64,000 nucleotides of DNA from Streptococcus alactolyticus. Lineage in GTDB: Bacteria > Bacillota > Bacilli > Lactobacillales > Streptococcaceae. This document shows, in pieces, positions 1 to 8,148 of the stretch; position 1 is the first letter of the stretch; every line of letters starts with the position of its first letter. The stretch covers positions 186,001 to 250,000 of the forward strand of contig NZ_JAAXMT010000005.1 in the NCBI RefSeq assembly GCF_012277075.1. Reading direction: 5' to 3'. The notes under the pieces were generated by a model that was not told where the DNA came from, did no database searches, and worked only from the letters and a program-made list of their open reading frames with translations. The position numbers and the translations under genes are program-made.

Positions 1-21
1 GGCGAGTACACGTTAAACTAA
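1..21 (+). CDS. Possible 3' end of an upstream gene
   Basis: One frame stays open from the window edge to a TAA at 19-21 and would end in GEYTLN. A strong terminator follows at once, so a gene probably ends here. In streptococci pyruvate kinase (pyk) often precedes lepB-glmS, but the few visible residues do not prove identity and other frames are possible. Confidence 0.25.
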   Translation, partial: GEYTLN

Positions 22-41
22 ATACAGCAGGACTTATTTGC

Positions 42-68
42 AGGACTAGCGTGAGCTAGTCCTTTTTT
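42..68 (+). terminator. Intrinsic terminator
   Basis: A perfect 9-bp stem (AGGACTAGC at 42-50 with GCTAGTCCT at 55-63), a GTGA loop and a T-run. It closes the gene that lies upstream of the window. Confidence 0.85.
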
Positions 69-106
69 ATTGTCGTTATAACCACAAAAATAAAAAAAAT
101 ATGCTC

Positions 107-205
107 TTGAGCTTATCTAATAAATTATGTTATACTATAAGTATCCCTTATCTAGGTACTTTTTTATCTTACAAGTTACACCCGATTTTTTTCGGGTGTT
201 TTTTA
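107..205 (+). ncRNA. Candidate short transcript of about 60 nt
   Basis: A promoter-like pair, TTGAGC (107-112) and TATACT (131-136) with an 18-bp spacer, is followed after about 40 bp by a strong terminator (stem ACACCCGA 178-185 with TCGGGTGT 192-199, then T-run). A weaker hairpin ending in T's (about 141-166) lies between. No reading frame with a ribosome binding site fits. It may be a small RNA, or the relic of a removed gene with only its promoter and terminator left. Confidence 0.3.
178..204 (+). terminator. Intrinsic terminator
   Basis: An 8-bp perfect stem with a T-only loop, followed by six T's. It does not follow any recognisable gene in the window. Confidence 0.75.
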
Positions 206-769
206 TTTCCGTTATAACGGACTTATCAGCAAATTGAGGTTATAACGACTCTGTATAATATATATTAATAATCGTATATTAATAAAAGGTAAAAGAGTAA
301 TAAAATGATATTTTTAAGCTACCAAGGGGCACAAAAGGGGCATAAGTTTAAAACTTTTGTATTTTTACCTTTAAAAAGAAGAATGGTTTCAGTTTTATAA
401 ATGCTTATTTTTCAATGTTTTCTACTATTATATATGTATCAAAAATGAAGTTACACTTCCCGCACTGTAAAATAATTAATTAATAAAAAAGCCTATCATA
501 TCAAGCTTTCTAGCCTGTGTGATAGAGCTTTTTTTATGTTTTGGGGCATTTTTGGGCAAGGTAATTCATCTATTACATCAATAACTTTGACTTTATTCTG
601 TTTGTAGAGTAGATATAGATTTTTATGGCGGTATCATAGCAAAATAAACATGTAAGTCAGAAATTTTCAATATTTTTATATACTAAAGAAAATTAAGGAC
701 AAAACTTGTTATTATCTTTAATATAATGGCGATGAGAGCTAGAGGAAACTTAACAATAAGAGAAAAAAG
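206..769. other. Non-coding AT-rich stretch, possible scar
   Basis: No convincing gene. It holds two direct copies of TATATTAATAA (261-271 and 275-285), GGGGCA-rich pieces at 325-347 and 542-557, and an unidentified open minus-strand frame of 45 codons without a start (496-633). This mixture is compatible with the remains of an integrated element, but I recognise no integrase or att core. Confidence 0.3.
485..535. terminator. Bidirectional terminator hairpin
   Basis: A6-GC-CTATCA at 485-498 pairs with TGATAG-(A)-GC-T6 at 519-535. The T and A runs on both sides would let it act on either strand. No complete gene abuts it. Confidence 0.6.
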
Positions 770-871
770 ATGGATACAACTTTTAGAATTTTACTTATCG
801 TTTGGATTGTTATGTTTTCTGTACGAAAAACCTTGACTTATTATTTAAAGGAAAACATAAATAAAAGTTGA
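770..871 (+). CDS. Putative 33-residue membrane peptide
   Basis: A short frame encodes a peptide with a hydrophobic run at about residues 5-17 (FRILLIVWIVMFS), then a basic tail (RK...K...NK). The ribosome binding site is weak (AAGAG around 758-762) and a TATAAT lies at 722-727. The shape fits small single-pass membrane peptides, including some toxins and regulators. I recognise no family, and it could be a chance frame. Confidence 0.25.
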   Translation: MDTTFRILLIVWIVMFSVRKTLTYYLKENINKS

Positions 872-1020
872 ACTTATAAGGCTTGGACAGTAGTCTTATA
901 TATAAATTTTAAGAAGTTTTGATCGAAAAAAAGCCTAGTTAAAGATTAGACACAAAGAAATAAAGTTTTAAATGCAAATGCTTTGGATTTGATGAAAAAC
1001 TAACAGTAAATGAGTAAAAG

Positions 1021-1104
1021 ATGAGTGAGAAACAAGTAAGAACGCTAACTTGGATAGTGATTGCTATAACTGTAGTCATTATACTGATAACTTGGTTTAT
1101 TTAG
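1021..1104 (+). CDS. Putative 27-residue membrane peptide
   Basis: The peptide begins MSEKQVRT and then is almost entirely hydrophobic (LTWIVIAITVVIILITWFI), as in a single transmembrane helix with a cytoplasmic polar head. The upstream ribosome binding site is poor. It lies 150 bp after another tiny hydrophobic frame in the same direction. Its family is unknown and translation is uncertain. Confidence 0.3.
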   Translation: MSEKQVRTLTWIVIAITVVIILITWFI

Positions 1105-1174
1105 ATATCTTTTTTGGAAGCGATTAAAAAATACTTTTTTAGTCTCATGCCTACTTTTTTTATACCTTTAAACA

Positions 1175-1200
1175 TGGTATAATAATTAGAAGAATAGGAG
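1175..1200 (+). promoter_or_regulatory. lepB promoter and RBS
   Basis: An extended -10 (TGG-TATAAT, TATAAT at 1178-1183) without a good -35, then TAGGAG at 1195-1200, six bases before the ATG. Confidence 0.6.
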
Positions 1201-1205
1201 TAGGT

Positions 1206-1763
1206 ATGGTAAAGCGTGATTTTATTCGAAATATTATTATAGCGCTCATTGCTATTTTTGTCCTTGTTTTATTAAGGGTTTTTGTTTTTTCAACATTTAG
1301 AGTTCATGACGATGCGGCCAATTCCTATTTGTCAAATGGGGATGTCGTAGTGGTTAATCGCAATAGGCAGCCGCAGTACAAGGATTTTGTGGTATATGAA
1401 GAAGATGGCACTTTCTACATCAGCCGTGTGATTGCGACACCTGGTCAGACTGCGACGGTGATGGATGATATTTTGTATATCGATAATGTCGCCAAGGAAG
1501 AACCTTATATCAGCCAGATGAAATCAAAATACACGGCCTCATCTGATAGCCAAATGCCTTTTACGTCAGATTTTTCGATTGAAACATTGACAGATAACAA
1601 AGAAACTAAAATTCCAAAGGGCAGTTATTTGGTGCTAAACGATGACCGTCAAAACACTAATGACAGCCGTAAATTTGGCTTGATTAAGGCAAAACAAATT
1701 CGAGGAGTTGTGACCTTCAAATTATGGCCGCTAAGTCAATTTGGTTTTCTGACAACAGAGTAG
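1206..1763 (+). CDS. lepB: Signal peptidase I-like protein, catalytic dyad apparently missing
   Basis: 185 residues with an N-terminal anchor (about 8-28) and the S26 signal peptidase fold signatures NGDVVVVNR, RVIATPGQ and VLNDDRQNTNDSR. Canonical type I enzymes carry a nucleophilic serine in an SM motif just before the GD segment and a lysine in KRVIGLPGD. Here the first region reads HDDAANSYLSNGD and the second SRVIATPGQ, so both catalytic positions look substituted. Catalytically deficient homologues such as SipA of streptococcal pilus islands are known to help pilin assembly. This one sits upstream of glmS, a common streptococcal position. A chaperone-like role is inference; cleavage activity is doubtful. 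Confidence 0.85.
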   Translation: MVKRDFIRNIIIALIAIFVLVLLRVFVFSTFRVHDDAANSYLSNGDVVVVNRNRQPQYKDFVVYEEDGTFYISRVIATPGQTATVMDDILYIDNVAKEEPYISQMKSKYTASSDSQMPFTSDFSIETLTDNKETKIPKGSYLVLNDDRQNTNDSRKFGLIKAKQIRGVVTFKLWPLSQFGFLTTE

Positions 1764-1783
1764 TTTAGCTACTCTGTTTTTTT
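1755..1783 (+). terminator. lepB terminator containing the stop codon
   Basis: Perfect 9-bp stem ACAGAGTAG (1755-1763) with CTACTCTGT (1769-1777), then T's. The TAG stop codon lies inside the left arm. Confidence 0.85.
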
Positions 1784-1827
1784 GTATTTTCAAAAGGAAT
1801 AATCATAGGAAAAATAAAGCGTTTGCT

Positions 1828-1852
1828 ATTGGTCTAAATAAACTATACCAAT
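1828..1852. promoter_or_regulatory. Likely NagR-type operator upstream of glmS
   Basis: ATTGGTCTA (1828-1836) and TATACCAAT (1844-1852) form an inverted repeat just upstream of the glmS -35. A further half-site, TATACCAATT, lies at 1922-1931. GntR-family NagR controls glmS and nag genes in streptococci and its sites carry TTGGT/ACCAA arms; the assignment is inference. Confidence 0.45.
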
Positions 1853-1859
1853 TTTATTG

Positions 1860-1888
1860 TTGACATTAATAATATAAAGTTATATACT
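1860..1888 (+). promoter_or_regulatory. glmS promoter
   Basis: TTGACA (1860-1865), a 17-bp spacer and TATACT (1883-1888). The 95-nt leader ends in AGGTGA (1971-1976), the RBS of glmS. No glmS ribozyme core is visible. Confidence 0.8.
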
Positions 1889-1982
1889 GATTTTGTTAGT
1901 TTTTATTGATGACTATCGGATTATACCAATTAAAAAAATAAGAAAGAAATAGCAAGGGTGTCTTGCTAATAGGTGACATGTT

Positions 1983-3797
1983 ATGTGTGGTATTGTTGGT
2001 GTTGTTGGAAACAAAAATGCAACAGATATTTTGATGCAAGGTCTTGAAAAGTTGGAATATCGTGGTTACGATTCTGCTGGGATTTTTGTGACAAACGGTG
2101 TAAATCAAGGATGCTTAATCAAATCAGTTGGTCGTATTGCAGACCTTCGTGCTAAAATCGGGATAGATGTGGCTGGCTACACTGGTATCGGTCATACGCG
2201 CTGGGCAACACACGGTCATGCGACTGAAGAAAATGCTCACCCTCACACATCAGAAACAGGGCGTTTTGTTTTGGTTCACAATGGTGTGATTGAAAATTAC
2301 TTGCAAATCAAAGAAGAATACCTTTCCGGACATCATTTGAAAGGTGAAACCGATACAGAAATTGCTGTTCATTTGATTGGACAATTTGTTACAGATGGTT
2401 TGTCTGTTTTAGAAGCCTTTAAAAAAGCATTGCACATCATCGAAGGGTCATACGCTTTTGCTTTGATTGATGCTGAGGATCCAGATACTATCTACGTTGC
2501 TAAAAACAAATCACCACTTTTGATTGGTTTGGGTGATGGTTACAACATGGTCTGCTCAGATGCGATGGCAATGATTCGTGAAACTAGCGAATTCATGGAA
2601 ATTCACGATAAAGAATTGGTTGTTTTGACAAAAGATTCTGTAACTGTAACAGATTATGACGGCAACCTTATCGAACGCGAATCTTACACAGCTGAGTTGG
2701 ACTTGTCTGACATTGGTAAAGGAACTTACCCTTACTACATGCTTAAAGAAATCGATGAACAACCAACTGTTATGCGTAAATTAATCAATACCTATGCCGA
2801 CAGCGAAGGCAATATGTTGGTTGGCCCTGAGATTGTTAAAACCGTGCAAGAATGTGACCGTATTTATATCTTGGCAGCAGGAACATCTTACAACGCTGGT
2901 TTTGCTTCAAAAGCTATGCTTGAAAAATTGACGGATACACCAGTTGAATTGGGAATTGCGTCAGAATGGGGCTATAATATGCCATTGTTGAGCAAAAAAC
3001 CAATGTTTATCCTACTTAGCCAATCTGGTGAAACAGCAGATAGCCGTCAGGTTTTAGTGAAAGCAAACCAAATGGGTATCCCAAGTTTGACCGTGACAAA
3101 CGTTCCTGGTTCAACCTTGTCACGTGAAGCCACTTATACCATGTTGTTGCATGCTGGTCCTGAAATTGCAGTTGCTTCTACAAAAGCATACACTGCACAA
3201 ATTGCGGCACTTGCCTTCCTTGCTAAAGCAGTCGGAGAAGCAAATGGTAAGAAAGAAGCCCTTGAATTTGACTTGGTACATGAATTGTCTATCGTGGCAC
3301 AATCAATCGAGGCAACTCTTTCAGAAAAAGACAGCATTTCAGAAAAAGTAGAAGCTTTGTTAAAAGATACTCGCAACGCCTTTTACATTGGTCGTGGCAA
3401 TGATTACTACGTTGCTATGGAAGCTAGCTTGAAATTGAAAGAAATCTCATACATTCAATGTGAAGGATTTGCGGCTGGTGAATTGAAACACGGTACCATT
3501 TCTCTGATTGAAGATGGCACACCTGTTCTTGGTTTGATTTCATCAAGTGAAGCAGTAGCAAGCCATACGCGTGGTAATATCCAAGAAGTGTCTGCCCGCG
3601 GTGCTAATGTCTTGACTATCGTTGAAGAAGGGTTATCAAAACCAGGAGATGATATAGTGGTTAACCGCGTCCACCCTTACTTGACGAGCATTTCAATGGT
3701 TATCCCAACTCAATTGATTGCCTACTTTGCGTCATTACAACGTGGTCTTGACGTTGATAAACCACGTAACTTGGCTAAAGCGGTAACGGTTGAATAA
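1983..3797 (+). CDS. glmS: Glutamine-fructose-6-phosphate aminotransferase
   Basis: Converts fructose-6-phosphate and glutamine to glucosamine-6-phosphate, the first step towards UDP-GlcNAc for peptidoglycan. The N-terminus MCGIVGVVG supplies the cysteine nucleophile exposed after methionine removal; RGYDSAG and the HNGVIENY region complete the glutaminase half. Two SIS sugar-isomerase domains follow (GTSYNAG and LSQSGETADS in the first), and the protein ends with the typical KPRNLAKAVTVE. At 604 residues it has normal length. The ATG at 1983 has an AGGTGA six bases upstream. Transcription is probably repressed through the NagR-type inverted repeat upstream of the -35. Confidence 0.97.
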   Translation: MCGIVGVVGNKNATDILMQGLEKLEYRGYDSAGIFVTNGVNQGCLIKSVGRIADLRAKIGIDVAGYTGIGHTRWATHGHATEENAHPHTSETGRFVLVHNGVIENYLQIKEEYLSGHHLKGETDTEIAVHLIGQFVTDGLSVLEAFKKALHIIEGSYAFALIDAEDPDTIYVAKNKSPLLIGLGDGYNMVCSDAMAMIRETSEFMEIHDKELVVLTKDSVTVTDYDGNLIERESYTAELDLSDIGKGTYPYYMLKEIDEQPTVMRKLINTYADSEGNMLVGPEIVKTVQECDRIYILAAGTSYNAGFASKAMLEKLTDTPVELGIASEWGYNMPLLSKKPMFILLSQSGETADSRQVLVKANQMGIPSLTVTNVPGSTLSREATYTMLLHAGPEIAVASTKAYTAQIAALAFLAKAVGEANGKKEALEFDLVHELSIVAQSIEATLSEKDSISEKVEALLKDTRNAFYIGRGNDYYVAMEASLKLKEISYIQCEGFAAGELKHGTISLIEDGTPVLGLISSSEAVASHTRGNIQEVSARGANVLTIVEEGLSKPGDDIVVNRVHPYLTSISMVIPTQLIAYFASLQRGLDVDKPRNLAKAVTVE

Positions 3798-3820
3798 TAG
3801 TTTTTAAATAATAGAACCCT

Positions 3821-3853
3821 AAAAAGTCTGGATTTGTCGTCCAGGCTTTTTTT
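3821..3853 (+). terminator. glmS terminator
   Basis: AAAAAGTCTGGA pairs with TCCAGGCTTTTT (one G-T pair) and a T-run follows. Confidence 0.85.
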
Positions 3854-3881
3854 GTCACAAAAATTTTGCCAAAACTTTAGT

Positions 3882-3909
3882 TTAAAACGCTTACAAAACA
3901 TATTATAAT
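3882..3909 (+). promoter_or_regulatory. mtl promoter with cre-like site
   Basis: TTAAAACGCTTACA (3882-3895) read on the minus strand is TGTAAGCGTTTTAA, close to the CcpA consensus TGWAANCGNTNWCA. It overlaps the weak -35 region of a promoter whose -10 is TATAAT (3904-3909). Carbon catabolite repression of the mannitol operon is therefore likely. AAGGAGG at about 3923-3929 is the mtlA RBS. Confidence 0.6.
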
Positions 3910-3938
3910 ATAGTTAAGAAAAAAGGAGGAAACGACTA

Positions 3939-5711
3939 ATGGAAAACAAAAGTGCATTAAAAGTAAGAGTCCAAAAATTAGGGACAACCTTATCCAACAT
4001 GGTTATGCCTAATATTGGCGCTTTTATCGCATGGGGGATATTGGCAACGCTATTCATCGAAACAGGCTGGTTCCCAAATCCCACGCTAAGTGTAATGGTA
4101 TCACCAATCTTGACCTATCTATTGCCTTTGTTAATTGGTTATACGGCAGGGTTTAATGTTTATGGACAACGTGGTGCAGTTGTAGGTGCTATGGCAACCT
4201 TCGGTGCTATTGTTGGGTCATCAGTAACCATGTTTATCGGTGCCATGATTATGGGACCTTTGGGAGCATGGTGTATCAAGAAATTTGACGAGAAATTCCA
4301 AGAAAAAATTCGTCCTGGATTTGAAATGTTATTAAATAACTTCTCAGCTGGGATTATCGGATTTATTTTGATTATTCTTGCTTTTCTAGCAGTTGGTCCA
4401 GTTGTTTCTAGTTTGACAGCTGCTATCGGTGTCGGGGTTCAAGCTATTATCAACGCGAAAATGTTACCACTGGCAAATATCTTGATTGAGCCAGCCAAGG
4501 TTCTCTTCTTAAATAACGCGCTTAACCACGGTATCTTTACACCGCTTGGAACAGAACAAGTCGCAGAAGCAGGGAAATCAATTCTCTTCTTGCTAGAATC
4601 TAACCCTGGTCCTGGTCTTGGTATCTTGCTTGCTTACTCATTCTTTGGTAAAGGTTCAGCTAAATCATCAGCACCAGGAGCAGTTATTATTGAATTCTTG
4701 GGTGGGATTCATGAAATCTATTTCCCATACGTTATGATGAAACCGCTTTTATTCCTAGCGGCCATTGCTGGGGGTGTTGTGGGAACCTTTACTTTCCAAC
4801 TTCTAGGAGCTGGTCTATCAGCAGCAGCTTCACCTGGTTCTATTATCGCTATCTTAGCCATGACACCAAGAGGCGGTTACTTACCTGTTATTGCTGGTGT
4901 GGCAGCGGCAGCTGTGGCATCTTTCCTAGTGGCATCTGTGATTTTGAAAGCAGACAGATCAGAAAGCGATTCGCTTGAGTCAGCTCAGGCAGCTAGCCAA
5001 GCAGCTAAAGCAGCTTCAAAAGGTCAAGAAGTTGCACCATCACAAGAAGAACTCATGATTAGCACTAACGCTGTGCAACAAATCATCTTTGCCTGTGATG
5101 CAGGTATGGGAAGTTCAGCTATGGGTGCTTCAATCTTGAGAGAAAAAGTGAAAAAAGCTGGTTTGGATATTCCTGTAACAAATAAAGCGATTTCAAACCT
5201 AACTGATACGCCAAATACTTTGATTGTAACCCAAGAAGAATTGGCAGAACGTGCGGCTCAGAAAACACCAAGCGCGATTCACGTCAGCGTTGACAATTTC
5301 CTTGCAACACCAAAATACGATGAGATTGTGACTCGTTTGAGTGGAGCAAGCGAAGCACCAGCTGAAGAAACGGTCCCTGTTAATCAACAAGTGAGTGAAA
5401 AAGCTCCCGTACAGATTGACTTGAATCAAATTGATGAAGTGGTCTTTGCTTACGGAAAAGCAAGAGGGTCTGTCACTATGGGTGAAGCAACCTTGAAAGC
5501 TATCTTCAAGAACAAGGGCATTGCTATCCCTGTTTCAAAAGTGGCCAATGAAGACCTACCAGCCTTTAACGCGAATAATATTCTCATTGTTTCTAATATT
5601 GCAAATCAAACAGATGTGCAAAAATACGCTCGTGATGCGCAACTCTTGGTTGTTGATAGTTTAGTCACAACACCTGAGTACGACAAAATGATTGCTCGTA
5701 TCTCTCATTAA
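3939..5711 (+). CDS. mtlA: PTS mannitol transporter EIICB
   Basis: Membrane permease that imports and phosphorylates mannitol. Residues 1 to about 345 form the EIIC domain with many hydrophobic segments and the GTEQ and GGIHEIYFPY motifs typical of mannitol EIIC. A linker leads to EIIB, whose phospho-accepting cysteine is Cys386 in FACDAGMGSSAMG. A second EIIB-like copy follows (about 490-590), but in FAYGKARGSVTMG the cysteine is replaced by Tyr505, so it cannot carry phosphate. The EIIA function is encoded separately by mtlF. It is the first gene of mtlA-mtlR-mtlF-mtlD, with a strong AAGGAGG RBS. Confidence 0.95.
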   Translation: MENKSALKVRVQKLGTTLSNMVMPNIGAFIAWGILATLFIETGWFPNPTLSVMVSPILTYLLPLLIGYTAGFNVYGQRGAVVGAMATFGAIVGSSVTMFIGAMIMGPLGAWCIKKFDEKFQEKIRPGFEMLLNNFSAGIIGFILIILAFLAVGPVVSSLTAAIGVGVQAIINAKMLPLANILIEPAKVLFLNNALNHGIFTPLGTEQVAEAGKSILFLLESNPGPGLGILLAYSFFGKGSAKSSAPGAVIIEFLGGIHEIYFPYVMMKPLLFLAAIAGGVVGTFTFQLLGAGLSAAASPGSIIAILAMTPRGGYLPVIAGVAAAAVASFLVASVILKADRSESDSLESAQAASQAAKAASKGQEVAPSQEELMISTNAVQQIIFACDAGMGSSAMGASILREKVKKAGLDIPVTNKAISNLTDTPNTLIVTQEELAERAAQKTPSAIHVSVDNFLATPKYDEIVTRLSGASEAPAEETVPVNQQVSEKAPVQIDLNQIDEVVFAYGKARGSVTMGEATLKAIFKNKGIAIPVSKVANEDLPAFNANNILIVSNIANQTDVQKYARDAQLLVVDSLVTTPEYDKMIARISH

Positions 5712-5730
5712 AACGGAAAGTAGTCCTAGG

Positions 5731-7692
5731 ATGCTATTAACAAAACGAGAAGAACAACTATTGAAAGCTTTCTTAAAGTTTGGAAAGCTTTCAATGGATA
5801 ATATGTCTGAAATGCTAGGCGTGTCTAAACGAACGGTTTATCGAACCTTGTCGGATTTGACCAATAGCCTAGCCACGTTGGGCATTGCTATTATCAAAGA
5901 AAACAATAAATATTATTTATCAGGTGATTTTGAAAACATTTCTGAATTGAGCGCACAAGCGACTTATACGCGCAATGAACGCCTCAATCTCATCACCTAC
6001 AACTTGCTTATCAGCCGTGAGAATATCACCAATGAAAGCTTACAAGACCAGTTTGGTGTCAGCAACGTTACTGTCATTCAAGATATTGCTGATATTGAAA
6101 AACGTTTGAAAGATTTTAACTTGGTCTTGAAAAGGCGTAAAGGCTATGGTTTAGCCGTTGGTCATAGCCAAATGAAACGCCGTCTGTTAGCCATTTTGCT
6201 AACGCAGAATATTCCTTTACCTCAATTTTGGCAGCAAGACTGTGGTATCTTTGATTGCATTTCTGCTGAGCGTCTGCAACAAGCTACGCAAGCTTTCCAG
6301 AAATACCAAGAGGAATTACCAGAATTTGATGCTAAATTAAATCAATTTTTCATTATTTTATTATCCTTGTCTAATTGGGATACTTTTGAAGTGAATCCCA
6401 CTCCTGTTAGCAAAGTATCATTGGAATTTTCACAGAAGGTCTTTGCTCACTTGTCGCACTTAAGTCAAGAATTTTACAGCTTAAAAGAGATTTTATACTA
6501 TGCTTCCTTGATGGATGAATTGGTCATCAAGCGTCAAAATACCCCCTTGTTTAATGAAAATTTCGATAGTGAGTTTTTCTATAACGTATCTAATCTGATT
6601 GATAAGGTGGGGCGCTACACTAAAATCAATTTTGCCAAGGACCAGCTACTCTTTAAGTTTTTGTTCAATCATATTCGCTTAAACTTAGCCATTCCAGTGA
6701 TTTTTGAGGATTCGGCGACCAATACTATTGCTCATCATGTTATCAAAAGCAATGATTACCTGTATCGCGTGGTGAGTTTGTTGGTCAAAGAAATCTTTCC
6801 AGCTTATTTTCAAAATGACCGTGAGTATGAGTTGATTACCTTGCATTTTGCCTCAAGTTTGCGGCGTAGTCCTGACATTTACCCTGTTCATCTGCTGTTG
6901 TTGACTGATGAACGCCCGCTGGCAACAGAGTTGCTGGTCACACGGATTAAGACCATTGCCCCATTTGTTGGGACAATCGCGGTGAAAACCTTGTCACAAT
7001 ACACGGTGGATGACAAACGTTCTTATGACTGTTTGTTGTCAACCAGTGTTTTACAAGACCAAGACATTAAGCTGGTGTCGGTCTATCCAGACACCAAGGA
7101 ATTCCTAGCGCTGCAAGAATTTCTGCAAGACGTGCAGGCCCACCGCGAAGTGAAGGTTCGTGAGGAGGTTGAGCTGATTGAAAAGCCTGTCTATGATTTT
7201 CAACAGTATTTGCAGGCAAGCGAAACCTTGCTCCAACACTTCAAACATGTGTCTATCAACAATGCGCCTTCTTTTGATGAAACGGTGCCTCAGTTGGTTG
7301 CCCACATCGAAGGCATCACGGACAGTGATTATTTGTCAGAAAAACTCTTGAAACGTTTTCAAATAAGCCCTATGGCCATTCCAGACACGCACCTTGCTTT
7401 GTTGCACACGCATTCAAGTAAGGTAGAACAAACGTGTTTTGTGGTCTTTGACTTGGCAACACCTGTCACGGCCTTGTCGATGAACCATCAAGAAGAAAGT
7501 ATTTCACGGATTTTGGTCATGCTGACGAGGTTGGACGAATGCGAAGAGGTACGCCACCTCATGACCGCCATTAGCCAGTCTATCATTGAAAACCACCTCT
7601 ACACCGAAATCTATAAGACAGGTAACAAAGACATTATTTACCAACTCTTGAAACAAATTTTCACAGAAAAAATCAAAAAATCGGAGGATTAG
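5731..7692 (+). CDS. mtlR: Mannitol operon transcriptional activator, PRD/BglG-type
   Basis: 653 residues. N-terminal helix-turn-helix (MLLTKREEQ to about 60, with [13 protein letters not shown]), a second winged-helix/Mga-like segment ([15 protein letters not shown]), two PTS regulation domains in the middle, then EIIB-like and EIIA-like modules ([17 protein letters not shown] is the EIIA-like histidine region). Family members respond to the phosphorylation state of the PTS and activate mtl transcription. The frame is open back to an ATG at 5692 that overlaps mtlA, but family proteins begin near MLLTKREEQ, so I chose 5731. The nearest upstream purine-rich stretch (GGAAAG, 5715-5720) is 10 bases away, so the start is moderately certain. 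It probably depends on transcription from mtlA. Confidence 0.9.
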   Translation: MLLTKREEQLLKAFLKFGKLSMDNMSEMLGVSKRTVYRTLSDLTNSLATLGIAIIKENNKYYLSGDFENISELSAQATYTRNERLNLITYNLLISRENITNESLQDQFGVSNVTVIQDIADIEKRLKDFNLVLKRRKGYGLAVGHSQMKRRLLAILLTQNIPLPQFWQQDCGIFDCISAERLQQATQAFQKYQEELPEFDAKLNQFFIILLSLSNWDTFEVNPTPVSKVSLEFSQKVFAHLSHLSQEFYSLKEILYYASLMDELVIKRQNTPLFNENFDSEFFYNVSNLIDKVGRYTKINFAKDQLLFKFLFNHIRLNLAIPVIFEDSATNTIAHHVIKSNDYLYRVVSLLVKEIFPAYFQNDREYELITLHFASSLRRSPDIYPVHLLLLTDERPLATELLVTRIKTIAPFVGTIAVKTLSQYTVDDKRSYDCLLSTSVLQDQDIKLVSVYPDTKEFLALQEFLQDVQAHREVKVREEVELIEKPVYDFQQYLQASETLLQHFKHVSINNAPSFDETVPQLVAHIEGITDSDYLSEKLLKRFQISPMAIPDTHLALLHTHSSKVEQTCFVVFDLATPVTALSMNHQEESISRILVMLTRLDECEEVRHLMTAISQSIIENHLYTEIYKTGNKDIIYQLLKQIFTEKIKKSED

Positions 7693-7694
7693 AA

Positions 7695-8132
7695 ATGGAC
7701 TTTCAAAAAGATTTAATTCAATTAGATCAGTCTTTTCAAACGAAAGAAGAAGCCATTCGTTTTTGCGGCAATTTGCTAGCAGACGGTGGTTACGTTGAAA
7801 ACGATTACGTTGAGGCTATGATTCAGCGTAACAAAGAACTCTCAGTTTATATGGGAAATTTCATTGCTATTCCTCACGGCACTGACGAAGCTAAGGAAAA
7901 AGTGCTGAAATCAGGCATTACCGTGGTGCAAGTGCCAGATGGTGTGAATTTTGGCAGTGATGAAAATCCGCAAATCGCCACTGTTTTGTTTGGCATTGCA
8001 GGTATCGGCAATGAGCATTTGGAAATCATTCAGAAAATTTCAATTTTCTGTGCGGATGTCGATAATGTTGTGAAATTGGCAGATACCCAATCAAAAGATG
8101 AAATCATTCGTTTATTGAATAATGTAGAATAG
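7695..8132 (+). CDS. mtlF: PTS mannitol EIIA component
   Basis: Soluble 145-residue phosphocarrier that passes phosphate from HPr to the EIIB cysteine of MtlA. The active histidine is His61 in [13 protein letters not shown], the standard mannitol/fructose EIIA motif. The RBS GGAGG (7682-7686) overlaps the end of mtlR and the two genes are nearly contiguous, so they are translated from one message. Confidence 0.95.
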   Translation: MDFQKDLIQLDQSFQTKEEAIRFCGNLLADGGYVENDYVEAMIQRNKELSVYMGNFIAIPHGTDEAKEKVLKSGITVVQVPDGVNFGSDENPQIATVLFGIAGIGNEHLEIIQKISIFCADVDNVVKLADTQSKDEIIRLLNNVE

Positions 8133-8148
8133 AAGGGAAATAAGAATC

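Larger units (their letters stand above)
75..246. repeat. Three copies of the palindrome GTTATAAC
   Basis: The 8-bp palindrome occurs at 75-82, 211-218 and 239-246. The middle copy sits inside a longer perfect palindrome, CCGTTATAACGG (209-220). Three copies in 172 bp suggest protein binding sites; I know no regulator with this site in streptococci. Confidence 0.4.

Noticed and set aside
496..633. Minus-strand open frame of 45 codons as an integrase end
   Set aside because: No start codon, no recognisable integrase motif, and it runs into a terminator hairpin; identity could not be supported.
1784..1982. glmS ribozyme upstream of glmS
   Set aside because: The leader is short and lacks the conserved ribozyme core; a promoter and NagR-like sites explain the region.
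5763..5792. Two GAAAGCTTTC palindromes 20 bp apart
   Set aside because: They lie within the coding start of mtlR and encode normal HTH-preceding residues; they do not match cre.
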